Virus record (IMG/VR): IMGVR_UViG_3300021378_001736
Coordinates: 1 to 46,702 of that record
Reading direction: 5' to 3' (one strand)
Length of the DNA: 46,702 bases
From: a virus
In this document: piece after piece, positions 1 through 8,425 of the stretch
Numbering within the stretch: position 1 is the stretch's first letter
Layout: each line of letters opens with the position of its first letter
Notes under the pieces: model-generated
What the model saw: the letters and a program-made list of their open reading frames with translations, nothing else
What the model was told of the DNA's origin: nothing
Database searches by the model: none
Translations under genes and position numbers: made by a program

Positions 1-57
1 CCCTTGGCATTCTTCAGACGTTTGGCAGAAGAACCATATGACTGCTGTAGCAGATAA
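1..57 (+). CDS. possible 3' end of an upstream gene (partial)
   Basis: The first bases read as an open tail in two frames. Frame 1 gives 18 residues ending in a TAA at 55-57 and looks like an amphipathic helix (FFRRLAEEPYD). Frame 3 ends in the TGA at 39-41, which would overlap the next ATG as ATGA, a junction style used elsewhere here. Either could be the C-terminus of a + strand gene that starts before the window. The fragment is too short to name, and I cannot choose between the frames. Confidence 0.3.
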   Translation, partial: PLAFFRRLAEEPYDCCSR

Positions 58-595
58 AAATTATGTTGAATTAGATGACTTAGATAAAATTAAAAACACA
101 ATGTCAGATAAAAATGCAATGAGATTATTGCCTATATTACAAGAAATTTTACCTTTTATAAAGTTTTGTGTCGAAGAAGTTATGCAAGACAAAAACAGAT
201 ACTATTTAAAAAATTGGTTAAACATAAGTCCAAAAAGCCAACGTTTACCACCACATAGTCATCAAGGTACATATCACGGATATTGGGTAATTAACGACAC
301 AGGAACACAAACCATATACAATATAGACGATGAAGATTTTCCTGTAGATAACTTTAACGGTAACTTTATGTTTGGTCCTGCAGATGTACGGCACACACTA
401 ACACCAAATCCAGCAGATGCATTGCGAATAAGTTTAGGCTTTACAATTTTTAATGAACAAGAATTCCGAGAACAAGAGAAATATCCAGAGGCTATTTTTG
501 ACGAGTTAGGAGCAACTGTGAATCGATGGGAAATGATTCATCTTAGGGAGGATCTAAAAGAGTTAGTGAGGGCAAGAAATGACAAAAAGAGTTAA
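38..595 (+). CDS. cupin / 2OG-Fe(II) oxygenase-like double-stranded beta-helix protein
   Basis: This 185-residue protein carries an HSH motif followed about 45 residues later by a PADVRH segment and an Arg in a LRISLGF strand. That order of H-x-H, distal His and Arg is typical of cupins and of small 2OG-Fe(II) oxygenases that hydroxylate proteins or small molecules. An H-x-H in place of the usual H-x-D leaves the choice between the two open. The gene is first in a + strand run and overlaps the radical SAM gene by 17 bases, so the two are probably co-translated and may act on the same substrate. The substrate is unknown. Confidence 0.55.
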   Translation: MTAVADKNYVELDDLDKIKNTMSDKNAMRLLPILQEILPFIKFCVEEVMQDKNRYYLKNWLNISPKSQRLPPHSHQGTYHGYWVINDTGTQTIYNIDDEDFPVDNFNGNFMFGPADVRHTLTPNPADALRISLGFTIFNEQEFREQEKYPEAIFDELGATVNRWEMIHLREDLKELVRARNDKKS

Positions 596-1997
596 ACCAA
601 TATGGGAAGGTGGTAAAGTACACCCTGATTCTCCTAACAAAGTTTTTTGTACAGCACCTTGGACTCATACATACATAAGTCCTCAATCAGAAAGACGTAT
701 GTGTTGTGCTAGTAGGGAAGAACATAAGTTTCAGAAGCAATATATAGATGCCAGTAACGATGAAAAATATGGAGAAGTAAAAGACTCTGGAAACATAGAA
801 GATTATAAAGCAAATATTGTTACATTAAAAGAACATTGGAATTCACCTTATATGATGGACATTAGAAAGAAACTAATGGCAGGTGAACAAATTCCACAAT
901 GTGATGTGTGCAATGACAGTATATTGAGCCAAAGTACATACAGACAATGGTTTACAGGATTTCTATTTCAAGACAAAATAGACAAATGCTTTGAGGAGAC
1001 AGATGACGATGGAAGAACTACAATGGAGCCTATCTCTTTTGATTATAGGGTTAGTAATTTATGCAATTTTAAATGCCGTATGTGTGGCGAACAACTCAGT
1101 AGCAGTTGGGAAACGGAGAAGAGGAAACACGGTCATTGGTCACCTGAGAACCAACCGTTTATGGTTCCTGAGAACAAGAAGATTATCGAGAAGTTTCAAA
1201 AAGAAGTAGTTGAAGAAGAATTTTGGGATAGTATTTGTAGAGGTATAGTAGAAGAAATATATTGGGTTGGCGGCGAACCATTAATGTATGATATACATTG
1301 GAAGGCTATGGATAGATTAGCAGAAGATGATAACTTACGCAAAGTACATTTACGTTACAACAGTAACCTAAGCAGAGTGAGATATGGTAAGCATTACCTA
1401 TATGACTGGTTGCCACAAGCAAAAGATTGGACTATGTGTGCCAGTATAGATGGTATAGGTTTAATAGGCGAGTTTGTTAGAACAGGATTAGATTGGGATC
1501 AATGGGATAAAAACTTTAGGGAAGGTGTTGCATTACCAGGAGGTAATGACAAAATGCTAATGGACTTAACTATAACAGGCCCAGGTATGTTTGGTTTAAA
1601 AGACTTTTTAGATTACGCCTTAGAATTAGATGTTAAAATAGAAACAAAACGTATGTTTGCATTCCATCCTGACATAGTTTTTAGTCCTATGGCTTGGCCC
1701 AGACATATACTAGATGAAGTTATAAACGACGTCTTAGACTATGCTAGACCCCGTGTAACAGACAAACAACAAACACTTATACGTGAACTAGAGAATATGC
1801 TAGTAACACCTAACTTTGAAGAACAATTTCCAGATACATTTAAGGAATCATTCTTTAGAGGTAGAAGATGGCAGAACACAATAGCAAAAATGCGTACTGA
1901 TGGATCATCTAATAGAAGCATTACTGTTGAACAAATATATGCAGACAATCAAAAGTTACTTGATTGGTGGGAGCAGGAAGAAGATGACCGAAGTTAA
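579..1997 (+). CDS. radical SAM protein with N-terminal auxiliary-cluster-like cysteines
   Basis: The 472-residue protein has the radical SAM signature CNFKCRMC (Cys 162, 166, 169), which binds the catalytic [4Fe-4S] cluster, and a GGEP-type SAM-binding segment (WVGGEPLM). Before this core lie further cysteines: C24 in a FCTAPW context, C42-C43 in MCC, and C108/C111 in CDVC. They look like ligands for a second cluster, as in twitch/SPASM proteins but placed N-terminally. A related enzyme lies at 14135-15421. Such enzymes modify peptides, sugars or other small substrates; the substrate here is not evident. The gene overlaps both neighbours, and the ATG at 579 lies inside the end of the previous gene. 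Confidence 0.8.
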   Translation: MTKRVKPIWEGGKVHPDSPNKVFCTAPWTHTYISPQSERRMCCASREEHKFQKQYIDASNDEKYGEVKDSGNIEDYKANIVTLKEHWNSPYMMDIRKKLMAGEQIPQCDVCNDSILSQSTYRQWFTGFLFQDKIDKCFEETDDDGRTTMEPISFDYRVSNLCNFKCRMCGEQLSSSWETEKRKHGHWSPENQPFMVPENKKIIEKFQKEVVEEEFWDSICRGIVEEIYWVGGEPLMYDIHWKAMDRLAEDDNLRKVHLRYNSNLSRVRYGKHYLYDWLPQAKDWTMCASIDGIGLIGEFVRTGLDWDQWDKNFREGVALPGGNDKMLMDLTITGPGMFGLKDFLDYALELDVKIETKRMFAFHPDIVFSPMAWPRHILDEVINDVLDYARPRVTDKQQTLIRELENMLVTPNFEEQFPDTFKESFFRGRRWQNTIAKMRTDGSSNRSITVEQIYADNQKLLDWWEQEEDDRS

Positions 1998-2577
1998 TCA
2001 CAGAGAATATGTAGGCGGAGATTGGGATAACATCGGAGATTGGCAAATGAAAACATTAAAGCAATTGCCAGAGTTTGATATAGATAAAAAGTTTTTAGAC
2101 ATTGCTTGTGGTAGTTTACGTTTAGGTGTAAAACTTATTCCTTATTTAAACCACGGCAAGTACTTTGGCATAGATAATAATTATGATGTGTTAATGGCAG
2201 GAGTAAATCAGGAACTAGGAGCAGGAAATAATAAATCTCCTAAGTTTTTGTGTAATGGAGAATTTGATTTTAGTTTCTGTGGGCAGTTTGATTTTGCTTG
2301 GAGCAACAGTTTATTTTCACATTTAAATTTAGGTGACATAACAAACTGTATGAAACAACTTAGAAAAGTTGCACACGATGATAGTGTATTTTACTATACA
2401 TTTTTTAATGGAAATTCATCTACTAATCCTTTACACAGTAACGCAAGAAAAGATTTTAGATATAATATAGACGAATTAAGACCTACAGCAGAGAATTGGA
2501 ATTTAGAATTTTTAGGATCCAAATTTCATCACCCAAGAGGGCAACATATAGTGAGATGCACTCCTAAAAGACTATGA
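1984..2577 (+). CDS. class I SAM-dependent methyltransferase
   Basis: The SAM-binding motif I reads FLDIACGSLRLG at about residues 38-49, followed by a KYFGID strand end whose Asp would bind the ribose. This is the Rossmann-like fold of class I methyltransferases. I take the ATG at 1984, inside the end of the radical SAM gene, because the homologous-looking sequence (MTEVNHREYVGG) begins there; an in-frame ATG at 1900 would create an 98-base overlap and a poor N-terminus. That leaves 197 residues. The substrate is unknown. The gene is followed through an ATGA overlap by two more methyltransferases. Confidence 0.7.
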   Translation: MTEVNHREYVGGDWDNIGDWQMKTLKQLPEFDIDKKFLDIACGSLRLGVKLIPYLNHGKYFGIDNNYDVLMAGVNQELGAGNNKSPKFLCNGEFDFSFCGQFDFAWSNSLFSHLNLGDITNCMKQLRKVAHDDSVFYYTFFNGNSSTNPLHSNARKDFRYNIDELRPTAENWNLEFLGSKFHHPRGQHIVRCTPKRL

Positions 2578-3158
2578 AAGATTATTACAATGATGTAGCA
2601 CGTGAAAAGGATTTAACCAAAGGATTCGATTCGTGGAATAATAGGTTAAAAATATGGCTAAGTCCAAAATACAGAGAAAGGTCTTTAGTTATTTTTAACA
2701 AAATAGATGAGTACCTACGCCCTACAGATGCAAAGTTTAACAACATAATGGACATTGGTTGTGGAATTGCACAAATACCTCAACATTTTCAAAACAAATA
2801 TGGTTCTAAATTATTTCTATTAGAAGGATCATATGAAGACAATTATAATTTTTATGGTACCTTAAAGGATATAGATTTTCGTTTAGACAAGCAAGGTCTC
2901 ACAAACTACGAACTAATCGATATATCAAATCTAAAACCAGTTAACCAAAAAATGAATTTAATTTTTTCCTTTCTTGCAGTAGGGCATCATTTTTATGTGA
3001 AGGACTGGATACAATGGATACAAGAACATAGCGACGATAATACTAAAATAATTTTAGACTTAAAAAAAGATAGGTCTTGGAGGTGGAAAAGTATAGAAAT
3101 TGTAGAGGTTATCGAAGAAAGCAAAATAATGTTTTTAGCAGAAGTAAAAATTAAATGA
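2574..3158 (+). CDS. SAM-dependent methyltransferase, first of a tandem pair
   Basis: This 194-residue protein contains a glycine-rich SAM motif (IMDIGCGIAQIP) near residue 60 and a following acidic strand end (LFLLEG). The C-terminal half has LIFSFLAVGHHF and a KIILDL strand, as in class I methyltransferases. It closely matches the next gene in the same positions, including HFQxxYGSxLxLLEG, so the two arose by tandem duplication. It starts within the stop of the preceding gene (ATGA), suggesting coupled translation. The substrate is unknown. Confidence 0.65.
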   Translation: MKDYYNDVAREKDLTKGFDSWNNRLKIWLSPKYRERSLVIFNKIDEYLRPTDAKFNNIMDIGCGIAQIPQHFQNKYGSKLFLLEGSYEDNYNFYGTLKDIDFRLDKQGLTNYELIDISNLKPVNQKMNLIFSFLAVGHHFYVKDWIQWIQEHSDDNTKIILDLKKDRSWRWKSIEIVEVIEESKIMFLAEVKIK

Positions 3159-3700
3159 GAGCAAACTGGAAAGAAAAACTAGCACATTGGAAATCTGTAC
3201 CTTACCAAGACTTTTGCGAGTCAAACTTTAATAAAATAGAAACATACTTGCAAGAAAACTATAAAATATCTTATAACAGTATATGCGACATAGGTTGTGG
3301 TATTGCATCAATGCCCATACATTTTCAAAAACGTTATGGTTCACACCTTTATCTTTTAGAAGGCCAAGGAGCAAACTTTTATATCCCTATGAAGATAATA
3401 GAAGAAGAATTAATAGCACAAAACATAGGTGCATACACTTTATTAGATATCAGTGAGCAAGATTGGAGGAAAGGGTTAAAAGGTGTAAAAGTTGATTTGA
3501 TATTTTCACAATTGGCAGTAGGTTATCATTATGCTATAGAAAATTGGTTAGAAGACATAAAAGAATTAAGCCACAATAATACAAAAATATTTTTAAATTA
3601 TGATTTAAATGCTAACAAAAATTTATTAAAGGGTGCAGAAATAGTACAAGAAGTTTTTAATAACGGAAAGTGTGCTTTAGTAGAAGTAAGAGTTACATAA
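3155..3700 (+). CDS. SAM-dependent methyltransferase, second of a tandem pair
   Basis: This 181-residue paralogue of the previous gene has the SAM motif ICDIGCGIASMP, then LYLLEG and LIFSQLAVGYHY at matching spacing. The N-terminus is shorter and the far C-terminus has diverged, so the pair may have different substrates. It begins by a 4-base ATGA overlap and is the last + strand gene. Its stop codon at 3698-3700 overlaps the end of the convergent gene by 8 bases, leaving no room for a conventional terminator between the two arrays. Confidence 0.65.
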   Translation: MRANWKEKLAHWKSVPYQDFCESNFNKIETYLQENYKISYNSICDIGCGIASMPIHFQKRYGSHLYLLEGQGANFYIPMKIIEEELIAQNIGAYTLLDISEQDWRKGLKGVKVDLIFSQLAVGYHYAIENWLEDIKELSHNNTKIFLNYDLNANKNLLKGAEIVQEVFNNGKCALVEVRVT

Positions 3701-3944
3701 ATAATTTCAAATAAGACATATCTGATTTGTCTTTTAAGAAAAGCATAATCTCATTACTGGCCCAATCAGCACTCAAACTCCAACGTATACCAGGCTGTCC
3801 TAATTTGCTTTTTATAGCATCATACAGTTCATCGTGATTTTCTTTGAATGTGCCAGTTGTTTTAAACAACACGTGGATAGTACATTCGTAATTAGGATGT
3901 ATGGTACTGTTTTTTGCTACAGTATGTTCAACACAATTAATCAT
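3693..3944 (-). CDS. conserved-looking hypothetical protein
   Basis: I do not recognise this 83-residue protein. It has a predicted beta-rich first half (CTIHVLFKTTGTF), a central helix (DELYDAIKSKLG) and a WSLSADWASNEIMLFL segment, compatible with a small alpha/beta domain such as a ferredoxin-like fold. It follows the NadR-like gene by a 4-base overlap and is the last gene of the minus-strand array, converging on the + strand methyltransferase. It is probably real because of the tight coupling and the absence of any better reading frame. Confidence 0.5.
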   Translation of the reverse strand: MINCVEHTVAKNSTIHPNYECTIHVLFKTTGTFKENHDELYDAIKSKLGQPGIRWSLSADWASNEIMLFLKDKSDMSYLKLFM

Positions 3945-4474
3945 ACGTGACGTCTTTCGAAATATTCAAATGCAACATCTACTGCATCATCGTGATGACC
4001 TTTTAAATGAAAGAACGGCAGTTGTTCGTTGTTAAACATTTCCAGTATTGCATTGTCAATCTTAATACAACCTTCTAAGTCTTGTGCCCTTCCTGTTTGA
4101 TTAAAGTTATCTGGTCTGTCTAACATAAAGTTTATATTATCGTATAGGTCATAACACTCTCTTGCCAGTTTGTCGATTAAGTCTGTATATAGTGGACCCT
4201 CATAAAGTTCTCTGTAAATGCCACTCAACAGTACAGGACTGTCTGTTACAACATAATCTACTTTGCCTTGCAGTCTAAGTATTTTTCTGTGTTGGTGTGC
4301 TAACATATATAACTGGTCTTTAAGCATTGGCACATTGTCTTCCCAAACACATTCTTTTGCAAACTCATTAACAAGTTCTACATTATACCCTGCTAAATTC
4401 ATTTTGTAATACATACCTGCGGCTTTAGTACTTTTGCCTGTGTTAGGGCCGCCATAAAAATTTATTACTTTCAT
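3941..4474 (-). CDS. NadR/AAA_28-like P-loop NTPase
   Basis: This 177-residue protein begins almost at once with a Walker A loop (GGPNTGKS, residues 8-15). A DSPVLLSG segment follows near residue 80, where the kinase Walker B or substrate-binding Asp is expected. Layout and length resemble the AAA_28 family, which includes the ribosylnicotinamide kinase domain of NadR and other small-molecule kinases. A role in NAD salvage during infection is possible but is inference; a nucleotide or sugar kinase would look the same. It overlaps the upstream methyltransferase by 4 bases and lies at the end of the transcript that carries the carbamoyltransferase and the large repeat protein. Confidence 0.6.
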   Translation of the reverse strand: MKVINFYGGPNTGKSTKAAGMYYKMNLAGYNVELVNEFAKECVWEDNVPMLKDQLYMLAHQHRKILRLQGKVDYVVTDSPVLLSGIYRELYEGPLYTDLIDKLARECYDLYDNINFMLDRPDNFNQTGRAQDLEGCIKIDNAILEMFNNEQLPFFHLKGHHDDAVDVAFEYFERRHV

Positions 4475-5163
4475 TTGTATCCTATCTGCATAAATCTTGT
4501 GTAAGCAGGTGTAATCATTTCACCTACATAGTGTGTAGTACTTAGTGGGTACTTTTCTTGCATTTCTTCTATATCGGCACATACGTTTATATGCCCTTCA
4601 AAGTCTGGACTATTATTTGTTTGCATAATAATTAGTTGGTCAGAATCTACTGTGTCAAACCAACCGGTGCTCATATGCTCACAACTAGTATTCATAATCC
4701 AATCGGGTTTTGTTTGTATAAGTTCTCCACCAGTTTCAAATTCCATATTAGCACAATCCATCAATTCAACATCTGTAACAACGCCTTTATATTTCCAACT
4801 ATCTTGTACCCAACGTTGATTAAGTTTTTCTGATTTTTCTATTGATTCGGCATCCATATCTAATCCGTAAATACGTTCAATATTGAAATTGATTAATAAC
4901 GGATCAACTAATGTGCCTATCCAACTTCCTAGTATAGCAACTACAGGGTCATCTGTCAACGGTAAAGTGTATAAATCTATAGTGTTTAACTCTCCCAATA
5001 GCCAACTCTTACTTGCTAACTGTCCACTGCTGTAGGCGTGTTTGGGATAATAGTTACCGTGTTGTACTATGTGTTCAAATGTTGACACACGAGGTTTATA
5101 GAATCCTGTGTCTATATAATCTCTAACGTGTTGCCAACTATCTAGTTTTATTGTATTGTTCAT
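4471..5163 (-). CDS. putative SAM-dependent methyltransferase
   Basis: In this 230-residue protein a VAILGSWIGTLVDP loop at about residue 73 is followed by a strand ending in YGLDMD. This is the pattern of motif I plus the acidic strand 2 end in class I methyltransferases. A later PDWIMNTSCEHM segment could be motif IV with the catalytic-site region. The start at 5163 lies 26 bases inside the upstream repeat-protein gene. The glycine-rich loop is less regular than in the three methyltransferases at the left edge, so the assignment is moderate. The substrate is unknown. Confidence 0.55.
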   Translation of the reverse strand: MNNTIKLDSWQHVRDYIDTGFYKPRVSTFEHIVQHGNYYPKHAYSSGQLASKSWLLGELNTIDLYTLPLTDDPVVAILGSWIGTLVDPLLINFNIERIYGLDMDAESIEKSEKLNQRWVQDSWKYKGVVTDVELMDCANMEFETGGELIQTKPDWIMNTSCEHMSTGWFDTVDSDQLIIMQTNNSPDFEGHINVCADIEEMQEKYPLSTTHYVGEMITPAYTRFMQIGYK

Positions 5164-8100
5164 TTAACCACTCATAATTGTTAATCATATTTAATTCTAC
5201 TATATTCATTTTATTCTTATTTGCGAAATCTCTACCTGCCTTTGCTCCTAATTTTGCTTGTTCGCTGAACTTTGCATCAGGTAATGGATTTAACCATTTA
5301 ACTAATCTATCTTTGCTTTCTTGGTCATCTTTGAGTGCAAGTTTAACACATTCTCTAAATGCACTTCTCCAAGTGTCATACTCACTAGTGTTGAATCTTG
5401 TTGTGCAACTTATTTGTGGCATTGCTTTAAAACGTTTGCTAAGTCCTGTTGTAAAGTCTAATCCCCAACTGGTTGCTTCGCGTACTTGCTCAGTGTTAAA
5501 CAATTTAACACCACCATAACCATATTCTTCTCCTGTTACAGGATTACTACTTGCCCAAACGTGAACAACATCTTCGTCATAAACATCTGGTATGTAGTCA
5601 AATGTAAAGTCATCTGATATGTCTGCATCAGCATCAACTACCCAAAACATTTTACTTGTTACTCTACTTGCCGCAACCTTGTGTGCCTCAAAAATACCTT
5701 CAACATCTCTTACCCAAATTAAATTAAAACCAGGATTAACTTGTCTTAATTTGTCTTGTAAATTATTAAAATGCTTATCTGCTAATGGCTCTTTGTAACT
5801 TATATACACAATATCGTTAGTTTTAGTAGTACTACCTACTTCTTTTACATAAGTTAAGTTTCTAAACTTGTTTAATCTTATATCTTCAGATGTAATTTTA
5901 TCGTAATTTATAAATGTGGGCCATAAACGTAATCCACCATAGGCGTGTACTTTGTTTGTTGTACTGTTGAGTTTTTGCCAACAATGTATATTACTTAATT
6001 CTGTTAATCTAGGCATAAAGCCTACATCTAAAATGTCTTTGTTTGTTTTTACATTAGGATCCACAGTCCAAACATATGGTGAATCATTGTTTAGAATAGA
6101 TAGTAAGGTCTGTTTATCAGTGGATTCCAATTCAAACACGGGCCATTTAGGACGCAGGCTTGCCACATTTCGAACCTCTTTGAGGTTGTCGAAACTGTTG
6201 TTGTCAATGTCTTTGTTAGTAAACTTGCTGTTTTTAAACAGTTCAGTTGGTACTAATCTAACATTTCTAAAGTTGTCATCTTCGTCTGCAAAGATGTGTA
6301 ATTTGTCTATATCCCATTGTGTAGGGTAGTAATCAAAGTTAAAGTCTGGATTCAAGTTGGTAAATGTGTCCACAATCCAGAACATATTGGTGTCTGTTTG
6401 GTTCGCTAGACGCTCGTATGTGCCCTGTAACGGCTCCTTATGGTCGTCCGGCTGTATGTGGTATACTGGATATTCGTGTTGCGTACACCCTGGTTTACGC
6501 AAGTATTTGGGCCTACCTGGCTTCTCATTCTTATGGCATAACTGTATGCCGCCATAATCGTATTGCTTGTTTGTTTTAGGGTTTAGTTTTTGCCAAACGT
6601 GACGTTTACCTTCGTCAAATGCATCAGGTTGGAAAGCAAAATCAAAATCTTCTAGTATTGTTACTTCTTCATCCACTACCCAAAACCAGTTATGTGTACT
6701 TTGCTCAACGCCTTGCTCATATGTGTTAAATGTTTCCCACACAATTTCAATTGGTATATTACTACTTGGGGTAAACTCGTGGTTTTTGATTTCACCATTC
6801 CATTCTCCTGGTATCCATCTTACCAATCCACTACCAAATATGTGTACAAATTCTTTTTCAAAAACAGGAGGATTCCAAGTGATAATATCTACATCTATTC
6901 CATTACTCACAAACCAACAATCTTCTGTGGCAGTTTCGTATTCGTCCATTATATCTTTAAATACAATAGGGTAGTTTCTTCCTCCAACAGGATTATCACT
7001 AAAGTACTTTCTTTCATCTGTATTATATTTTACTGGTACTAGTTTTATGCCGCCACATCTATTATCACTTACGTTTTTTATATTACTAGGATACTTGTGA
7101 TCCAAATCCCCTGGCATTTTAAATATGTGTATAAACTTTTTGTCATATGACTGCGGTACATATCTAAACACTTCGTTAATTTGATGTTCTTCGTCTACCA
7201 TCCAAAACATTTTTGTTCTGCTTTTTCTAGCAAATGTTTCATAATCATTTAAGTCGTTTGTATAAAAGATATCATAACGTACAGGAACAACATCTTTTTG
7301 AAACTTATGTTTTGTAATATCAAAATCTTTGTGTACTAGTCTTACACCTCCACATCTATTATCCCAAGCATCGTCTACTTGTAATGGATAACGTTCTTCT
7401 AAATGTCCTGGTATCTTAAACACGTGAATGTATTCTTGTTCGTGACTGCCAGGGACAAATAATAATTTGCCTGTAAATGTGTGCTGTCTATCTACTATCC
7501 AAAACCAATCTGTCTGACTTCTAAGGGCATACTCACTGTAAGTGTCTGCATCAAATTCATCATCGTCAACATAAAATACATCATAGTTTTCATCTTCAAT
7601 TGGACAAGCAGGGTGTATTTTTGTTTCTGCATCTTTCCAATCTTTGGGTACTAAACGTATGCCTCCCATTGCCATTGGATACTTTTCTTCCAGTTGATAA
7701 GGCATTCTAAATGTGTGTAACATTCCATTCTCAAATGGATTAGGAACCCAATCAACTGTTTTAACATTTATTTTATGTTCTTTGTCTATTAACCAAACAT
7801 ATTCATCGGGCAGTATATCACGTTGTACATAATCATTTACATCTTCAACATATAATATAGGGTATGTAATATTTGCATCTAAGAATGTGTGATATTTTGT
7901 ATCTGCTTTTTCCCAATCACGTGGATATAATTTTACTCCACCTTCTATTTCAGGATACTTATGTTCTAGTTGTCCACGCAAATGAAAACTGTGTATAAAG
8001 TTAGGTTCGAAATCACCTGGTGCCCAATTTATATCTTGGTCTAAAACATACTCTGGATCTACACACCAAACGTGAGTAGCAATGTTATTTGCAAAGTAAT

Positions 8101-8425
8101 CTTGCGGAGTTTCTGTGTGTAAAATATCAAAGGACTTTTTGCATTTGATAAAATTATGCCAAACTGTTTCGTTGTTTTCAATTCTAGGGTGTAGCCATAC
8201 ACCTCCATAGGAGTGCTGACTCCATTTCCAAACGTGATTATATTTTTTAGTGTAAGTGTCTGGTTCAAAATCAAAAACTGTGTAGTCAGTAATTTCTATG
8301 TTAGGCTCAACAAACCAAAACATTCTAGTTTTAGATTTTATTTCGTCTTTGGATTTTACTTGTTTTGCAAAAGGAAAATTTTCTAATAGACTTTCGTTGT
8401 TTCCTTGATAAAATATATCAAACAT
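5138..8425 (-). CDS. giant modular protein with ten glycosyltransferase-like repeats
   Basis: This 1095-residue protein is built from about ten copies of one roughly 100-residue module. Each copy has a T-x-MFWxVD-type strand, an acidic turn, an F-x-P segment, a HxF or HxW strand and a closing GGxxLxP strand. The tenth copy reads MFWVVDADADI, which resembles the DxD nucleotide-sugar site of GT-A glycosyltransferases. About 118 residues follow, with a WRSAFRECVKLAL helix. Copies 1, 6, 8 and 9 have lost part of the acidic or GG signature, so most modules may bind rather than catalyse. The gene sits between the carbamoyltransferase (1-base overlap) and a methyltransferase. Glycosyltransfer or glycan binding is inference. 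Confidence 0.7.
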   Translation of the reverse strand: MFDIFYQGNNESLLENFPFAKQVKSKDEIKSKTRMFWFVEPNIEITDYTVFDFEPDTYTKKYNHVWKWSQHSYGGVWLHPRIENNETVWHNFIKCKKSFDILHTETPQDYFANNIATHVWCVDPEYVLDQDINWAPGDFEPNFIHSFHLRGQLEHKYPEIEGGVKLYPRDWEKADTKYHTFLDANITYPILYVEDVNDYVQRDILPDEYVWLIDKEHKINVKTVDWVPNPFENGMLHTFRMPYQLEEKYPMAMGGIRLVPKDWKDAETKIHPACPIEDENYDVFYVDDDEFDADTYSEYALRSQTDWFWIVDRQHTFTGKLLFVPGSHEQEYIHVFKIPGHLEERYPLQVDDAWDNRCGGVRLVHKDFDITKHKFQKDVVPVRYDIFYTNDLNDYETFARKSRTKMFWMVDEEHQINEVFRYVPQSYDKKFIHIFKMPGDLDHKYPSNIKNVSDNRCGGIKLVPVKYNTDERKYFSDNPVGGRNYPIVFKDIMDEYETATEDCWFVSNGIDVDIITWNPPVFEKEFVHIFGSGLVRWIPGEWNGEIKNHEFTPSSNIPIEIVWETFNTYEQGVEQSTHNWFWVVDEEVTILEDFDFAFQPDAFDEGKRHVWQKLNPKTNKQYDYGGIQLCHKNEKPGRPKYLRKPGCTQHEYPVYHIQPDDHKEPLQGTYERLANQTDTNMFWIVDTFTNLNPDFNFDYYPTQWDIDKLHIFADEDDNFRNVRLVPTELFKNSKFTNKDIDNNSFDNLKEVRNVASLRPKWPVFELESTDKQTLLSILNNDSPYVWTVDPNVKTNKDILDVGFMPRLTELSNIHCWQKLNSTTNKVHAYGGLRLWPTFINYDKITSEDIRLNKFRNLTYVKEVGSTTKTNDIVYISYKEPLADKHFNNLQDKLRQVNPGFNLIWVRDVEGIFEAHKVAASRVTSKMFWVVDADADISDDFTFDYIPDVYDEDVVHVWASSNPVTGEEYGYGGVKLFNTEQVREATSWGLDFTTGLSKRFKAMPQISCTTRFNTSEYDTWRSAFRECVKLALKDDQESKDRLVKWLNPLPDAKFSEQAKLGAKAGRDFANKNKMNIVELNMINNYEWLNEQYNKTR
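5495..8425 (-). repeat. ten-copy protein-level tandem repeat array
   Basis: The repeat is seen in the translated protein rather than in the DNA. The core FW/VWxVD element recurs ten times: MFWFVE, HVWCVD, YVWLID, WFWIVD, MFWMVD, CWFVSN, WFWVVD, MFWIVD, YVWTVD and MFWVVD. Each is followed 20-30 residues later by an HxF/HxW strand and then by a GGV/IxL element. Neighbouring copies have diverged strongly, so the array is old rather than a recent expansion. Confidence 0.75.

Noticed and set aside
1900-1983. Upstream start of the methyltransferase at 1900
   Set aside because: It would overlap the radical SAM gene by 98 bases, and the added residues do not resemble a domain start; the ATG at 1984 fits the ATG/stop overlap style.
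5178-7042. Several + strand open frames opposite the large repeat protein
   Set aside because: They lie antisense to a long, clearly modular coding frame, lack SD sequences and give Ser/Leu-rich translations typical of shadow frames.
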